Both the position numbers and the translations under genes were made by a program. Shown piece after piece: positions 22,670 through 34,749 of a stretch of 64,000 nt of DNA; position 1 is the stretch's first letter; every line of letters begins with the position of its first letter. The notes under the pieces are model-generated. The model saw only the letters and a list, made by a program, of their open reading frames with translations, did not search any database and had not been told where the DNA came from. The stretch comes from Dastarcus helophoroides. Taxonomy: Eukaryota > Arthropoda > Insecta > Coleoptera > Bothrideridae. The DNA lies in the NCBI GenBank assembly GCA_028583605.1, contig CM053334.1:25439226-25503225 (forward strand), written 5' to 3'.

Positions 22670-23960
22670 AAAATTTCAAAATTTCATCTTTTTAACATTT
22701 TAACTTACGAAACTGTTTGCATAATTGGGTTTAACATATTAACTGACTAAGAAGTCTGTCTAGTATTCAAATTCTAAAGAATTAATTTATTTTGTCGTAT
22801 TTTAAATTTTGGGCATTTTTCGAGTTTTTTAGAAAGCTTAGGTTTTTATTTTTATTATAATTTATTGAAAATTCCGACTTTTCCAAAACTTTTTTACTCA
22901 TAATTCGTCTTTTTCAAAGTTGTTACTTTAATCTTAAAATTTCTATTTTCTTCTTAAAATCGTACTTTTTCCTGGAATATTTGAATATTTTCTAGACAAT
23001 TCGATATTTTTCTCGAAATTTCAACAGTGTTATTCAATTATCTTGATTATTAAAGTCCATTTTGTTAATTACTAGAGTTTTTCTAGCTATTTAATTTGAT
23101 TTTCGAGTAATTTCAACTTGTTTGTCGAAATTCATTTTATTCTCTTAATTTTCTCTCCTACCTCAAAATTGGATATCCCCTACTTCTCGACATTTTCTCT
23201 TAAAATTGGACCTTTTCTCAAAATTTCGACTTTTTCATAAAAATTGTTTATTTTTCTAAAATGGGATAAACATTTTAATAAAAATCCAAAAATTATTAGA
23301 ATGATACTTTTAGGAAATTCTGAGCAGCAAATTTCTTGTAAATTTTAGGAATATGATAAAATTAAAAGAAAGGTAAAAATTCTAAAAGGAATATTTTTGA
23401 AAGTTGCATTTTTCTTTCTTTAAAGTCGAGTTTTTCACAAAAATCAACTTTCTCCAAAACATCTGAGAATGGTATTTTTAGGAACTTTAAGGAAACACAT
23501 TTCTTCTCAGTAAGTTAGGAATATGACAAAATTTAATTAATGTAAACATTCTGAGAGTATTATTTTTGAAAATGCAATCATTTTTCCTAAATTCGACTTG
23601 TTCTAAAAATCACTTTTTTACAAAAATCGACTTTTGGAAATTTCGACTTTTTGAAATTTCAATTTTTTAGAAAGACACTTCTTGAAGTCTGCGAAAAGCT
23701 TTTCTCAAGGTTTGGCTCTATTTCGCAATTTCGACTTTAATCTGATAATTCGATCTTACCCAGTTCATACGTAAATCAGCCGGAAAGGATTATTTTGTTC
23801 ATCAATTTTTCATAATGATTTTCTAAAGGAAATCCTCCCGACACTCAATGGCTGCAAAGAAGTGAATGCCATTTAAGTTCATTTAAATTCCAAAGAATTA
23901 ATTTTTTCTTGATTCGATTTTGAAAAACTTATCTGATTGCAGATTTGAATTCAACATGTC
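22670..23960. repeat. Skewed low-complexity AT array
   Basis: Mostly pyrimidine-rich words such as TTTCGACTTTTT. Two similar segments (near 23295-23400 and 23465-23580, each with GAATGATACTTTTAGGAA- or GAATGGTATTTTTAGGAA-like words) show a duplication of about 170 bp. No coding signal. Confidence 0.55.
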
Positions 23961-24099
23961 AAATTAATATACTCCTAAAAAGTAGCTTAAAGGATCTAAA
24001 TACTAAAGATCAAAAGGATTAACTTTTTGCTAGCACAATTTTCCAGTTCTTAAAATTTGAAATTCCATCTTTTCAGTTTTCAGATCTCAATTTTCGATT

Positions 24100-24475
24100 T
24101 ACAATTTCCATTTTCCATTTTTTAGTTTTCAATTATCATTTATCAGTTGTCAGTTTTTAATTTCCAATTTTCAGTTTTCAGTTTCAGCTTCCAGTTTTTA
24201 CTTTTCAATGTTCAGTTTTCAGTTTCAGTTTCCATTTTTCAGTTTTCAGTTTTCAGTTTTCAGTTTGCAGTTTGCAGTTTTCAGTTTGCAGTTTGCAGTT
24301 TGCAGTTTTCAGTTTTCAGTTTTCAGTTTTCAGTTTTCAGTTTTCAGTTTTCAGTTTTCAATTTTCACTTTTCACTTTTCACTTTTCACTTTTCACTTTT
24401 CACTTTTCACTTTTCACTTTTCACTTTTCACTTTTCAGTTTTCAGTTTTCAGTTTTCAGTTTTCAGCTTTAGATT
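24100..24475. repeat. Heptamer minisatellite (CAGTTTT)n and (CACTTTT)n
   Basis: Clean 7-bp repeats from about 24225: CAGTTTT units with some CAGTTTG variants, then a block of CACTTTT units (about 24364-24437), then CAGTTTT again. The flanks (24100-24225) are decayed versions. Because 7 is not a multiple of 3, all three + frames stay open and yield artefactual repetitive proteins. Confidence 0.9.
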
Positions 24476-24499
24476 TTGAAACTGAAATATAAAATGCAT

Positions 24500-25634
24500 T
24501 TTAAATTGCTATCTCAGATTTCAGTTCTAGATCCCATTTTCAGAATTAAGTTTCAGATCTCAATTTCAAAGCTTATTAGGGAAGTTAATTAAAAATTTCG
24601 AATTTACCCTGAAGATTTTGAGAAAAAAGTTGAAAATTATAATAACAATTTCGTTTTCAATCGGAGATTTACAAAAGAGATTGTGACTGAAATTATGGGG
24701 AAAAATGTCGACACCTTTGAATAATCTCAGATATTATAAAATATCGGTTGGAACCTCCAAATTTTAAAAAAGTCAATATTTTGAAAGTAACCTCGTTTAC
24801 GGAATAAAAACATACATTTGTAGAAACAGTAGAAATTTTTAATGTTTAATCGAACTTTCAGGAAAAAGTTTGGAACGAAACCACATACAAACCCTAATTT
24901 AAAAGCAAAATCGAAGTAAAAAAAATAACCATAATGTATATTTAACTAAAATGCTTCTAAATAGAAGAAAAAGAAGATCCTTAGTACAGTGGCGCACTCA
25001 AGGAAAAATTTTGGAAGCTTAAGTCTTCCATCCGCTTTTTCCTGCCTAGTTTAAGTCGCATATTTCAAACCAAAATGTTTGTGTCCAGATTTACTGTCAG
25101 GAGGACTAACAGAAGAAAGCAAATTGACAAATACTGCAGAAATAAAATGAAAATTTTTTAATATCCTAAATTTCGATTTTGGAGTGAAAGTTGTAAAGTA
25201 AAAATTTATGTTTTAAAATATTATCGGAAACAAAAACAATATGTTGAACAAGGAAAAATTGACTATAAAAAATTGACCATAAACTGGAACAAACTTAAAG
25301 TTTCCAGACAAAATATTTGCTTGGATTTAAACTCGCAATTTCGTTAAATTAGAAACCAAATTGAAACAAGAAAACTTCATCTCTAAATTTCAAGTCTTAA
25401 AGCCAAAATTCGTACTTCAAATCGAAATTATTTCGATGGTTGAGTCAAAATTTCGAGAAAATCTTCGACACTTTCAATAAAAAAAATCATTTTTTAGAAA
25501 TGGTGACATTTTTTTAAAAGCTTTACTTTAATTTAGAAATGTTCAATTTAAAATCAGAATTTCAAATTATCTTTAATATTAAAATTTTTGGAAAATAATT
25601 GAAATTTGGAAATAATTTAAATTTTCAGGAGAGA
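24500..25634. repeat. Weak low-complexity AT array and anonymous sequence
   Basis: Purine-rich array words at reduced density. CAGTGGCGCACTCAAGG at 24987 resembles one hAT-type end, but no partner end was found. No gene. Confidence 0.4.
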
Positions 25635-26486
25635 CTAGAGGGTTTGATCCCTGGATCCCGAAAATCGAGATCCCGGGATCCCGACCGTTTTTTCAATCCC
25701 GAAATTTTCGGGATTAAATTTTTCTGATCCCGGGATTTTCGGGATTGACATCGCCTAAAAAAAATGTAAAATAGATTGCACATATATTGCACAGTGTCAG
25801 TACTCTCAATAAAATTGCTTGTCCACCTTTCTTAATGTAAAATACGAAGTTTTATTCCAAGCAAATACAATAAATTAACCCACCGAGGGTGTTAAGCCTG
25901 CTTGAAATAAAACTTTTTTTTATTTTGAACTAAAAAGTTTGCTGATTGACGTATTGTTATTTCTTAGGTCGAATTTTTATAGCAATTCAAATTAAAATGC
26001 TTCTATTAACTTAGTTTTATTTATATTTAATAGAAATGTTACTGGGTAATATTATTTTTAAATAGTTTTTGCTTTTTGTTAGCTGCTGATGCCGACTAAG
26101 GAGTTACATGAAAGTCATCGGTTTATGTTAAGAGAATATTTTGTTAATTTTCAAAATTTATTTCCCTAGATACATAGATGCTTAAAGGTATTTTCCATTT
26201 ATAAAACTTTAAAGAGTTGTTGAAGAAGAATAACTTTATATAAAGAGTGAAATGACTTTAAAATTGAGGTTAGGCCAATACTTTTAGTCTGATTAGTTAG
26301 AAAAGAGGAAAATGCATTGATTTTTGTCTAAATTTTGATTTCTTTATTAAAAAGCTGATTTAAATATTTTTTTTTCTGTTTTATTCATAACTCTTAATAC
26401 CGAAACAATTCCGGAATCCCGGGATTAACCAAATATAATCCCGAAATCCTGGGATTAGGAATAAGGACCGGGATCGAATTTCCTAG
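25635..26486. mobile_element. hAT-like non-autonomous element with ATCCCGGGAT-rich ends
   Basis: Left end CTAGAGGGTTTGATCC; right end read inward CTAGGAAATTCGATCCC. Both sides carry subterminal clusters of ATCCCGGGATT and TCGGGATT in both orientations. Flanking 8-mers AGGAGAGA and ATGAGATA match at 6 of 8. The 650-bp centre has no transposase. Confidence 0.6.
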
Positions 26487-26987
26487 ATGAGATACGTATT
26501 GTCGAATTTTCGTCTTTAAAGTTGACTTTAAGTTAAGTTGAGATTTGGTTACCAGGCGGAAACAACTTTAAATGTTAAGATAAATTTCAGTAACATTTTG
26601 AAATGCGTAAATTAATGTTTAATAAAATAGAAATTCAAAATACTTTTTGAACATTTCGGACTTAAAATTAACATTCAGTTTTAAGTCGAAATGTAGAGAT
26701 AGCAGTCGAACGAAATGATAACATTTTGGAAATATACTTGCATTTTCGAGTTTTTCAAAATGGTTTTCCTTGAAATTTTGAGTTTGAAGTAAAGCTTTTC
26801 AGATTAAAAAACTTTGAGAACAGAAGTCAAAGTTGAAATTTTAAAAGTCGAAATTTCGAAATTAAAATCAATGCTTCGGAAAAAATGTAAATTACTTCAA
26901 ACCAAGTCGAAATTTCACGTAAAAAGTGGGAAAAATTTGAAATCGAATTTTCGAGATGAAAGATCGTTGGAAACATTTGGATTTCAG

Positions 26988-27265
26988 CAGGGCCGAATTT
27001 ATTCTTGATGATACCTTAAGGTTTAAGCTATTTAGTGTAGCCAAGTAAAGAAATATTAAATTTATTACGTTGCCAGAAACTTCTTAGTAAGTAAAAAAAA
27101 AAGGTCATCATCACACTGCCTCGAAAATTTTTGGTCACTTAAAAAAGGCTTTACCTTAACGTTTTCATGAAGCTCGAGATTTTTGGTGAACAAATAAAAG
27201 GTTCTTGACACAAAGCAATTATTTCGGCCCAAAATACGAGCTATATAGCCTTAAATCCGGCACTG
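26988..27265. mobile_element. Short hAT-type MITE
   Basis: Left end CAGGGCCGAATTTA; right end read inward CAGTGCCGGATTTAAGG. Length 278 bp, no coding capacity. The flanking 8-mers (GATTTCAG, GGTTTAAA) match only partly, so the boundaries are tentative. Confidence 0.5.
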
Positions 27266-28916
27266 GGTTTAAAGTGAAAAACTCGAAATACAGTCAAACC
27301 ATCCTAAAGCGAATTACAACAAAATATCGTTATAGAGAGGTTTTCGTTATTGGGAGGTAGCATTAAAAATGCATAGCATAAATCACATGTAAAGTTTCAT
27401 ATTACATATTTTGTTGAGGATTTGGTTGTTTTTATTTTAAAAAAGTTGTGAGGCCGAATTGTTTTATACCGAATATTTCGAATGCTGAGCCAGAAATCTG
27501 GATGTAGACAAATTAAATTTAATTAAAGGAAATCTGTTATTTCTGTTTGAAGAAAGAATTTAGAAAATATTTGCTGCTCAAACATTACTTCGCACTTATT
27601 TAAGGCATTGAAAATAAGTTCAGGTGTGTTCTTAAACTGTAAACCCCCTTTAAATTATTATGTAAACAAAGTCAATGGCGGTTTCTTTAAGATTGCCCCG
27701 AAAACTGATTGCAAAGGAGATACCTACAGGGAATAAAATGGAAACTTTGAAAAAAGATTTAAATTTTCGTATTTTCGTGTAATTTATGAATAAAACAATT
27801 AGGTATAAAACAATCTAAATGTAAAATAAAAATTTCGAAAAAACACTATACATAATTCGAAATTTCGCAAAAATATCAGAATATTAAAAGTGTTAATTAA
27901 AAAAAAGTTGAGATTTCGAAAAAATGTTAATTTGTAAAACTAATAAATTTTTAAAATTCTGAGGCGTTTCTTCAGTAAATTTAAGACGAAATTTAAAAAA
28001 TAATATTGTTTAACAAAAATGAATTTCCGGTAAATATTAATAAGAGAAATAGAACGGTAAACTACATTTTTTTCTATTAAAGCGTGGTGTAATTTAGAAT
28101 TTAATAATTACTAAACCGACAATTCAAAGGTCTTTGATATGCTCCATTACATAAAAGTTCAAGATTTCGTCGTTATCGCTAGCATAATAAAACAATGTAA
28201 AACGTTGCCTGTGTATCTAAAAAACCGCGGTTAAATGTCTATTTATCTATTGTTGATAAACCAAAGTCGTCGTTTCGCTACAATCTGAGCTCTAATGCGT
28301 GAATCTATTGTATTCCTTTTTATTTAGTTTTAAGTAAAGTGGCTTAAATTTCATACTTTATTACGATGTGTTTCCTTTCTTGCAGCAGTATGCAGAATTT
28401 AAATTTAGAATTTATGTATATTTACATGATAACAGCATTTTTATATTCTCGTTTGAATGCTTCTTCGAGGCGAACATTCTGGTCAGTTGTCATAAATTGC
28501 CATTTCTTTAAGTGAATGTCTCTATTAAAACGCCTTCATTACCATTTGCCCCTCTTATTTTTTATCTAAAAAAGGTTACGACCTTGGTAGTTCGGTTATA
28601 ATAGTCGTAGTCACATGGTTAATGGATATGTTTGGAGAAATGCATGTAATTTGCGAGTATAATTGTTCCGATCTCGTTTATATGTTAATAGATAGAATGA
28701 ATTAGATAAACAGGGTGTGTCAAGAAAACAAGTCCTTAACAATCTATAAATAGAGAGAATAACAGAAATAATAAACACCCTCAATTATCCAATAATTCAC
28801 TAGTTTTTGAAATTACTCTAATGCGTATTTCGAGCGTTCTTTAACGATGGAAGCAAAATGAAAAATTGGGAAACTTAAGATGTAATCTATTAAGTAATTC
28901 ATTATAATTGTAACAA
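27266..28916. other. Intronic stretch with a possible pogo-type end
   Basis: At 27291-27365 the sequence ATACAGTCAAACCATCC followed by an inverted TCGTTATAGAGAGGTTT resembles the terminus of a pogo/Tigger element; no second end was found. A short array patch lies at 27760-28000. The rest is anonymous. Confidence 0.35.
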
Positions 28917-29014
28917 TAATTGAAATACAAATCTTGTACCCTGAAACCAAGCAAGATTAAAAAACACAACAAAGGTTGCTCTAACGCGTTTCGGTAGCCA
29001 TCTTCAGAGAGAAA
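28917..29014 (+). mobile_element. Hairpin element, left-arm fragment
   Basis: ATTGAAATACAAATCTTGTA, then CCTGAAACCAAGCAAGATT, AACACAACAAAGGTTGCTC and CGCGTTTCGGTAGCC. It ends after CTTCAGAGAGA with neither second arm nor tail. It stops 41 bp before the hAT-like element at 29056. Confidence 0.65.
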
Positions 29015-29368
29015 CTTACGCATAGTCCTACAATTAACCTTTATATATTAAGAATCAGTGGCGGCTCGTAGCCAAAATGAATGGCCGTTTTATGTTTGAT
29101 CCAAAATGTCGATTTCTTCAAAATTTTAACTTTTTAAAATTTGACTAAAAATTTCGATATTTTCTAAATGTAACTTTTTAAAAATTCTAGATTTCTTAGA
29201 AAGCTTAACAATGAAAATTTTTGAATATTGTCGTGTTTTTTAAAAGACTGGATTTTTTCCAAATTTCGATTGTATTCCAAAATTTAGACTTTTTTCTTGT
29301 AACTTCAACTTTATTTCATTTTTAAGTATGACTTTTTTGAAAATCTATGTATACTCTTTTAAAAATAC

Positions 29369-31565
29369 AGTGGAAACCGGATATAACGACATCGTTTACA
29401 ACGACGGATCGGTTATTACGACGAAATGGCAAGGTCCCGGCTGAATCTCTATATAAACACTTACATAAATATACCGCCTCTAACAACATCGGATAAAACG
29501 TCATATCGCTTAAAACGACGAAATTTATCGAAATTGTCCGATTATAACGACCAACCACCATACATATTATCGCTTAAAGCAATGAAGCATTATTTTAAAC
29601 CTTATTATATTCTATGAACGATTGTTTTGTCTCTCGTTCGCGTCCCTTGACTTTTGAAATTGCCTATTTAGTGCGTCATTTGACCGTTCATACGTATCAT
29701 CGTGTCATTGTTTTTATTAATTTTAGTTTTGATCGTGCATTTTAACGTCACTATGTCGCAAAAAAAGAGGAAGGTGTTTAATATAAAAGAAAAATCACAC
29801 ATTATACGGAGATTAGAAAATGGCGAGTCTAATGGCGAAATTGCAAAAGAATGTGGGGTCTCACACTCCACTATATCAACAATTTGGAAGAATAAGGATA
29901 AAATAAAAGCTCTTTTTAAAAACAATTCTTTGAAAATTAAACTATTGAGGGCATCTGCGCATAAAGTTATAGAAGAAGCTTTATTTAAATGGTTTCAACA
30001 CCAGAGAGCAAACAACGTCCCAATAAGTGGTCCGATCTTGCAACAAAAAGCCAACGATTTCGCTCGGCTTATGGGAAAAGAAAATTTTGATTGCTCATCA
30101 TCTTGGATACCTACAACGTTTCCGTGCTTGTCATAATATTGTGGCAGGAAAAGTTTGTGGTTAAGCTGCTGCTGTTCCTGAAGGTGTGACGGACGAGTGG
30201 CTATCTCATAAGTGGCCTGCACTGTGCGAAGGATACAATCCAGAGGAAATTTTTAATGCGGATGAAACTGCACTGTTTTTTAACTTGACTCCTGATAAGA
30301 CGCTTCAATTCAAAGGGAAACAATGCAAGGGTGGGAAGTTGTCTAAAGCAAGAATTACAGTATTGGTTGCTACGAATATGACTGGATCGCGTAAACAAAA
30401 ACTTTTAGTAATCAGAAAAGCTACAAAACCGCGTTGGTTTAAGAACATTAATTCATTACCTGTAACATACGAAAACAATACTAGGTCTTGGATGACTTAA
30501 CAGATTTTTGAAAAATGGCTTCGATACTGGGATGCACAATTGAAATCAAAAGGTAACAAAATTTTTCTCTTAGTAGACAACTGTCCTGCTCACCCTGTCG
30601 TTCCCAATCTAAAATGCATAAAACTTGTCTTTTTGCCACCCAATGTCACCTCTGTATTAGAACCCATGGACTTAGGAGCGATAAAAGCTCTAAAAACACA
30701 GTATAGAAAACTTTAAGTGCTGCAAATGCTTCAGAAGGTTGAAAACGGCGAGAATACAAAAAGTATTAGCATTCTGGATGCAATTTTAATGATATCAGAA
30801 CCTTGGGAAAAGATAACACAGACCACTATAGTCAACTGCTTTCGCCATGCAGTTTCAAAGATCTTTCTGCATCAGCAGAAGAGGACGATGATGATATTCC
30901 GCTTGCAAGACGACTCCAGTCTCCAACAGATAAAGAGGACAACATACCTCTAGTTCAATTGGCTGCTTAGTTAGCCACAGAAACAGAAATTGAAATAGAG
31001 GAGCTCATAGGAAGAGATAATAATGTTGCCGTGTGTGCCTCAGTTACTGATAAAGAGATTTTAGCAAAAATCGAAAGTAATCACAACACTGACGAAGGGA
31101 ACGAAGACCAACTCGAGCAGTTTCAACCAACAACACTATGCGAGGCTATTAACGCTATCACAACTCTACAAAAATTTATCGCTTTTAACGAAGAGTTTAA
31201 TTCTGATGTTAACCAAGAAATTTTAATGAAAATGAAACGAAAAATGCAAAATACATTTAAAATTCAAATTTAGAAAAAACAGACCAAAATGACCGATTAC
31301 TTTAAAAACTAATTGTACGGAAGTAACGTATTTTTAAAATAAATTTCTTGTTCATTTTTTTTTTAAATTTTATTCGCATACCAGTTCTTACAGCGAATAC
31401 CTATTTATTACGTTTATTTAAATTAAATACATACCTAATATGCACATTCATATTGCATATTCAAATTTGTACATATATACTTATGTATATTGCTTATAAC
31501 AACTACCGCTTATAGCGTCCGTAATTTATGGTCCCTTCAGTGTCAGTTATATCCGGTTTCGACTG
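29369..31565 (+). mobile_element. Tigger/pogo DNA transposon
   Basis: 2197 bp between TA dinucleotides (29367-29368 and 31566-31567). Terminal inverted repeats: CAGTGGAAACCGGATATAAC at the left and CAGTCGAAACCGGATATAAC read inward at the right, one mismatch in 20. Subterminal copies of TATAACGAC-like words follow the left end. It carries a broken transposase gene and lies inside a large hAT-like element. Confidence 0.92.
29753..31273 (+). pseudogene. Tigger/pogo transposase, broken
   Basis: Order: N-terminal CENP-B-type helix-turn-helix (MSQKKRKVFNIKEKSHIIRR, then GEIAKECGVSHSTISTIWK), second CENP-B DNA-binding block (KWFQHQRANNVPISGPILQQ), then the DDE domain: NADETALFF (first D at 30261), FLLVDNCPAHP (second D at 30576), VLEPMDLGAIK (third D at 30669). 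About 30 residues separate the last two acidic residues, as in pogo/Tigger transposases. The C-terminal part ends at TAG 31273. Breaks: a frameshift near 30110, and in-frame stops near 30162, 30498, 30715 and 30970. In the intact state it would bind the transposon ends in the nucleus and cut and paste at TA. ATG 29753 begins the recognised domain; several of the stops fit C-to-T change, for example CAA to TAA at 30498. Confidence 0.9.
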
Positions 31566-31569
31566 TATT

Positions 31570-34100
31570 TCCATTTTGGAAAATATTTCAACTTTTCGGT
31601 GTTTGGTGTTTTTTGTATTTTTTTTGAAAACTAAGTACATTTTTTCAAAATTTTCACCCTCTGAAATTCTTACTTTTTTCGAAAATGTAAAATTTTTTAA
31701 TACTAGACTTTTGACTTTTTAAATTGTCGATCTTTTTCACAATTTCATTATTTAATTTTTGAAAAATTATAATATTTTTATTGAAAATTTCGATTCTTAA
31801 TAATTTCGACTGCTTTTGGTTTTTATTGATAATTTGGGTGAAAATTTTCCAATTATTTAAAATTTAAACTTTTTTAAAATTTTGAACTTATTCTAAAAAC
31901 CTTATAATAATTCTCAGATCTTTTGAATGTGTCTACTTTTTCGAAGTTTTGTTATTTTTTTTAATTTGGACTATAATATTTCAACCTATTTGTTTGAAAA
32001 CTTCTCCATTTTCAAAATTTTGACTTCTTTTGGAAATTTTAAAGTTTCTGGAAATGTTTGCCTTATCCTTAAATTTTTTATATATTTTGTATATTTCTCA
32101 AAATTTGAAAGAAAGTGTCAAAAAATTTCGACTATTTTTTGAAAATCTTAACCCTTTTTGAAATCTGAACTTTTCCAAAATTTTCGACCTTTTTTTAATT
32201 CCCACTTTGTTGAAAATTTCGGTTTTTCAAATGTTCAAATTTTTCAAAATTAAAAATTTTTGTAACACTTAAAAATTTCGACTATAGTTTTAATTTCAAC
32301 TATTTTCAAAATTTCGACATTCTTTGCAAACTGTCGATCCTTTATTTAAAAATTTTGATTGAGACATTTCTTAAAAAGCCATTTTGAAATTTTGGACCAA
32401 TTCGTAATATTTCGAATTTTTCTAAAAATTTAGACTCTATTTCAAAATGTCGAGTTTTTTTTTAAATTTCGACTCTATGAAAACTTGATTTTTCTTTAAA
32501 GGTTCTAACTTTTTGCCAAAATATTATTTATAATTTTTTTTGATCATTTCCAATTAAATCTTCAACTTAAAAAAAATGAGTTTTGTCTTAAATTTGAACT
32601 ACTCAAAATTTCGACATTTTCCAAAAATTTATCTTTTCTCAAAATTTCAACTTTTTTGATAATTACGAATTTTTTGATTATTTTGAGTTTTTTCCAATAT
32701 TCAAAAATTCAGCTTCTTTTAAAAATTTAATTAATAATTCTGCAATTTATTTTAAATGTCGATATTTTTCCAAACTTTTGCCTTTTTTCCGCTCGCAAAA
32801 TTATTAAAAATGTAGACTATTTTAAAAATTCAATTTTTTTTAAAATATTAACTTTTTTCACAATTCTTATTTTCTTTTGGAAATTTGACTCTTTATGAAA
32901 ATTTCGAAATTTTTAAAAATTCCACTTTTCTCCAAATTTTGGCTTTTCTGATAACTTTGGCTTTATTTTTTATAACTGGTAATTTTTTCTTTTTCAATTT
33001 AATTTTTTTGGTATTATTATTATGTTTATTATTTACTTATTAGTATTTTAAAATAAATATTACTCCTAGTAACAAAAATTTCGATTTATAAAACTATGCA
33101 ATGCTTTAAAACAAATTTCGAAAAATAAAACTTGCAGTTTATGTAGAAATAAATTGTCAAAATTTAAAATTTAATCTCAAAATATTGATTTCAAGCATTA
33201 AATTGTTGAATATTTTTTTTGCAACGTTTTGATTGTTTTTATTTTCCAAATTTTGAGACTTTTTCTCGAAAATTTCAATAATTCCCACTTTAAAAAGTCG
33301 AAATTTTAGGAATATTTTTGACAATTAATTTATTTTTAAAAATCTTTTTTTTCTTTGATTCCCAAATTGTTCTTTATTTCAAAAATTTTGTATACAAATA
33401 AGAAACTTAAATTTTTCCTAGAAATATTGTCTGGTTTTTCTTTAAAATTTGCTCTTATTCTTTAAATTCGAACTTGAGAATCTTAAGAATAAATTTTAGG
33501 GTGTTTTGCTAAACATTTTTATCAAAATTAGAAAATAAAATAAACTATGAAATGTCAAAGTGTAGTGAAAAAACTTGACATTTTTAAAGTAAATTAGAGG
33601 AACATAAAAAATCTGGAGAGGTTGAAATTTCAGAAGAAATTTTAAGAACAAATTTTTTAGAAAAAATAGGAATTTATAAAAAAAAATTGTTTTTATAAAA
33701 TATTTAGAGAAAATGGAAACTTCGCAGGAAAAATTAAAATTTTCCTAAATAAATCGAAATATCTAGAAGAAACTCAAATTTTTTATACAAAAAAGTTAAA
33801 ATTGAGATTTCAGGTAAAGACTGGAATATTCGCTATTAATTTTTTTTAGAGAAATATTAAAATGCAAAAAGAGTTGAATATAGATGTTATTTTGAAACTT
33901 TAATTATCTTTTCAAAATTTTTACAAAAATTAGAAAAAAAAAATTAAAATAGGTTTTAAAATCCCTTAACTTCGTAAAAGAAACTTGACATTTTTATAAA
34001 AAGTAATCAGAGAAAAATTAAAATCTCTACAAAAAATTGTTTAAGGAAAAGTCTTCGGAAAATTTTTAGAACAAACTCATTAGCGAAATTGGGGATGCTG
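31570..34100. repeat. Skewed low-complexity AT array inside hAT-like element
   Basis: Pyrimidine-rich words (TTTCGACTTTTT, CAAAATTTTGAC) from 31570 to about 33400, switching to purine-rich words from about 33500 to 34080. The switch point suggests two array halves in opposite orientation. No coding signal. Confidence 0.65.
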
Positions 34101-34345
34101 CAGTTCCACAGTGCCTATACGCGAACCGCCACTGCTAAGAATATTCACTTCGTTCATGATCGACCGCATTCGAACGCGCATGCACATTTAATAATACACG
34201 TCGTAGTGTCACAATTCCTTATTTATCAACCTTAACTATTTTTAACAGACATGACAGACCCAATGGCCCAGCGCAACCATTCATAAGGCTGTCCTCCAGC
34301 CTTATGGTTGACTAAGCTTTCACATGCATTTAATATAGAATTCTT

Positions 34346-34465
34346 TTTTGGTGAAATGGACTGGTCCTTGGTTATCTTCAAAAATTGAAATACAGAAATT
34401 GTCCAGAGCAACGTTGTGTGTTTTTTTAATCTTTCTTGGTTTCAGGGCACAAGTTCTGTATTTCA
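34346..34465 (-). mobile_element. Hairpin element copy with perfect 11-bp flanking duplication
   Basis: Direct repeats ATAGAATTCTT at 34335-34345 and 34466-34476 are identical. On the minus strand the copy runs TGAAATACAGAACTTG, CTGAAACCAAGAAAGATT, a largely deleted second arm, then the tail GATAACCAAGGACC and an A run before the duplication. This is the clearest evidence that the element ends at the stem base on one side and after the A-rich tail on the other. Confidence 0.85.
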
Positions 34466-34494
34466 ATAGAATTCTTATTTACTAATTCTTAACA

Positions 34495-34745
34495 GTTTAT
34501 TATTATTATCAACCCTATGATCTACTTCAAAATCATGTCGAGCCACACTTGACTTCTCAGTTCTTTCATACCTCAAATAAGCCCAATACTCCTTCAGTCG
34601 GATTTTAAGAGGTCGTCTAGTCTGCCCGACGTACTTTTAAGGACAATCCTCACAGCAAAGTTGGTAATTACCGGACTTGTCCGTTTTGCTCTACTTTATC
34701 CTTCAAACTAGCCAAAAGCGAATGGTAATTTGAGTATAAACTTTG
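34495..34745 (-). pseudogene. Penelope-like element fragment, GIY-YIG endonuclease region
   Basis: The minus strand reads LASLKDKVEQNGQ, then after a small frame change GNYQLCCEDCP, a stop, KYVGQTRRPLKIRLKEYWAY and LRYERTEKSSVARHDFEVDH. Known: Penelope-like retroelements encode a reverse transcriptase followed by a GIY-YIG nuclease; GxYQL-C-C then KYVGQTxR and RLKE are the conserved blocks of that nuclease in insect copies. Only this C-terminal domain is left here; the reverse transcriptase is missing upstream. It is broken by at least one stop and one indel. Confidence 0.8.
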
Positions 34746-34749
34746 TACC

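Larger units (their letters stand above)
29056..34134. mobile_element. Large non-autonomous hAT-like element, split by a Tigger insertion
   Basis: Left end CAGTGGCGGCTCGTAGCC; right end read inward CAGTGGCGGTTCGCGTATAG. Flanking 8-mers TTAAGAAT (29048-29055) and CTAAGAAT (34135-34142) match at 7 of 8. Without the Tigger element at 29369-31565 it is about 2.9 kb, filled by the degenerate array (29100-29340 and 31570-34080). Ends and layout match the element at 11146-14385: same family, same type of cargo. Confidence 0.85.

Noticed and set aside
24147..24492. Three overlapping long open frames rich in F, S and Q
   Set aside because: They are frames of the (CAGTTTT)n/(CACTTTT)n heptamer; all three frames stay open because the unit lacks stops. 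Not genes.
28841..29023. 60-codon minus-strand open frame
   Set aside because: It overlaps the hairpin-element fragment and reads its arm; no independent coding evidence.
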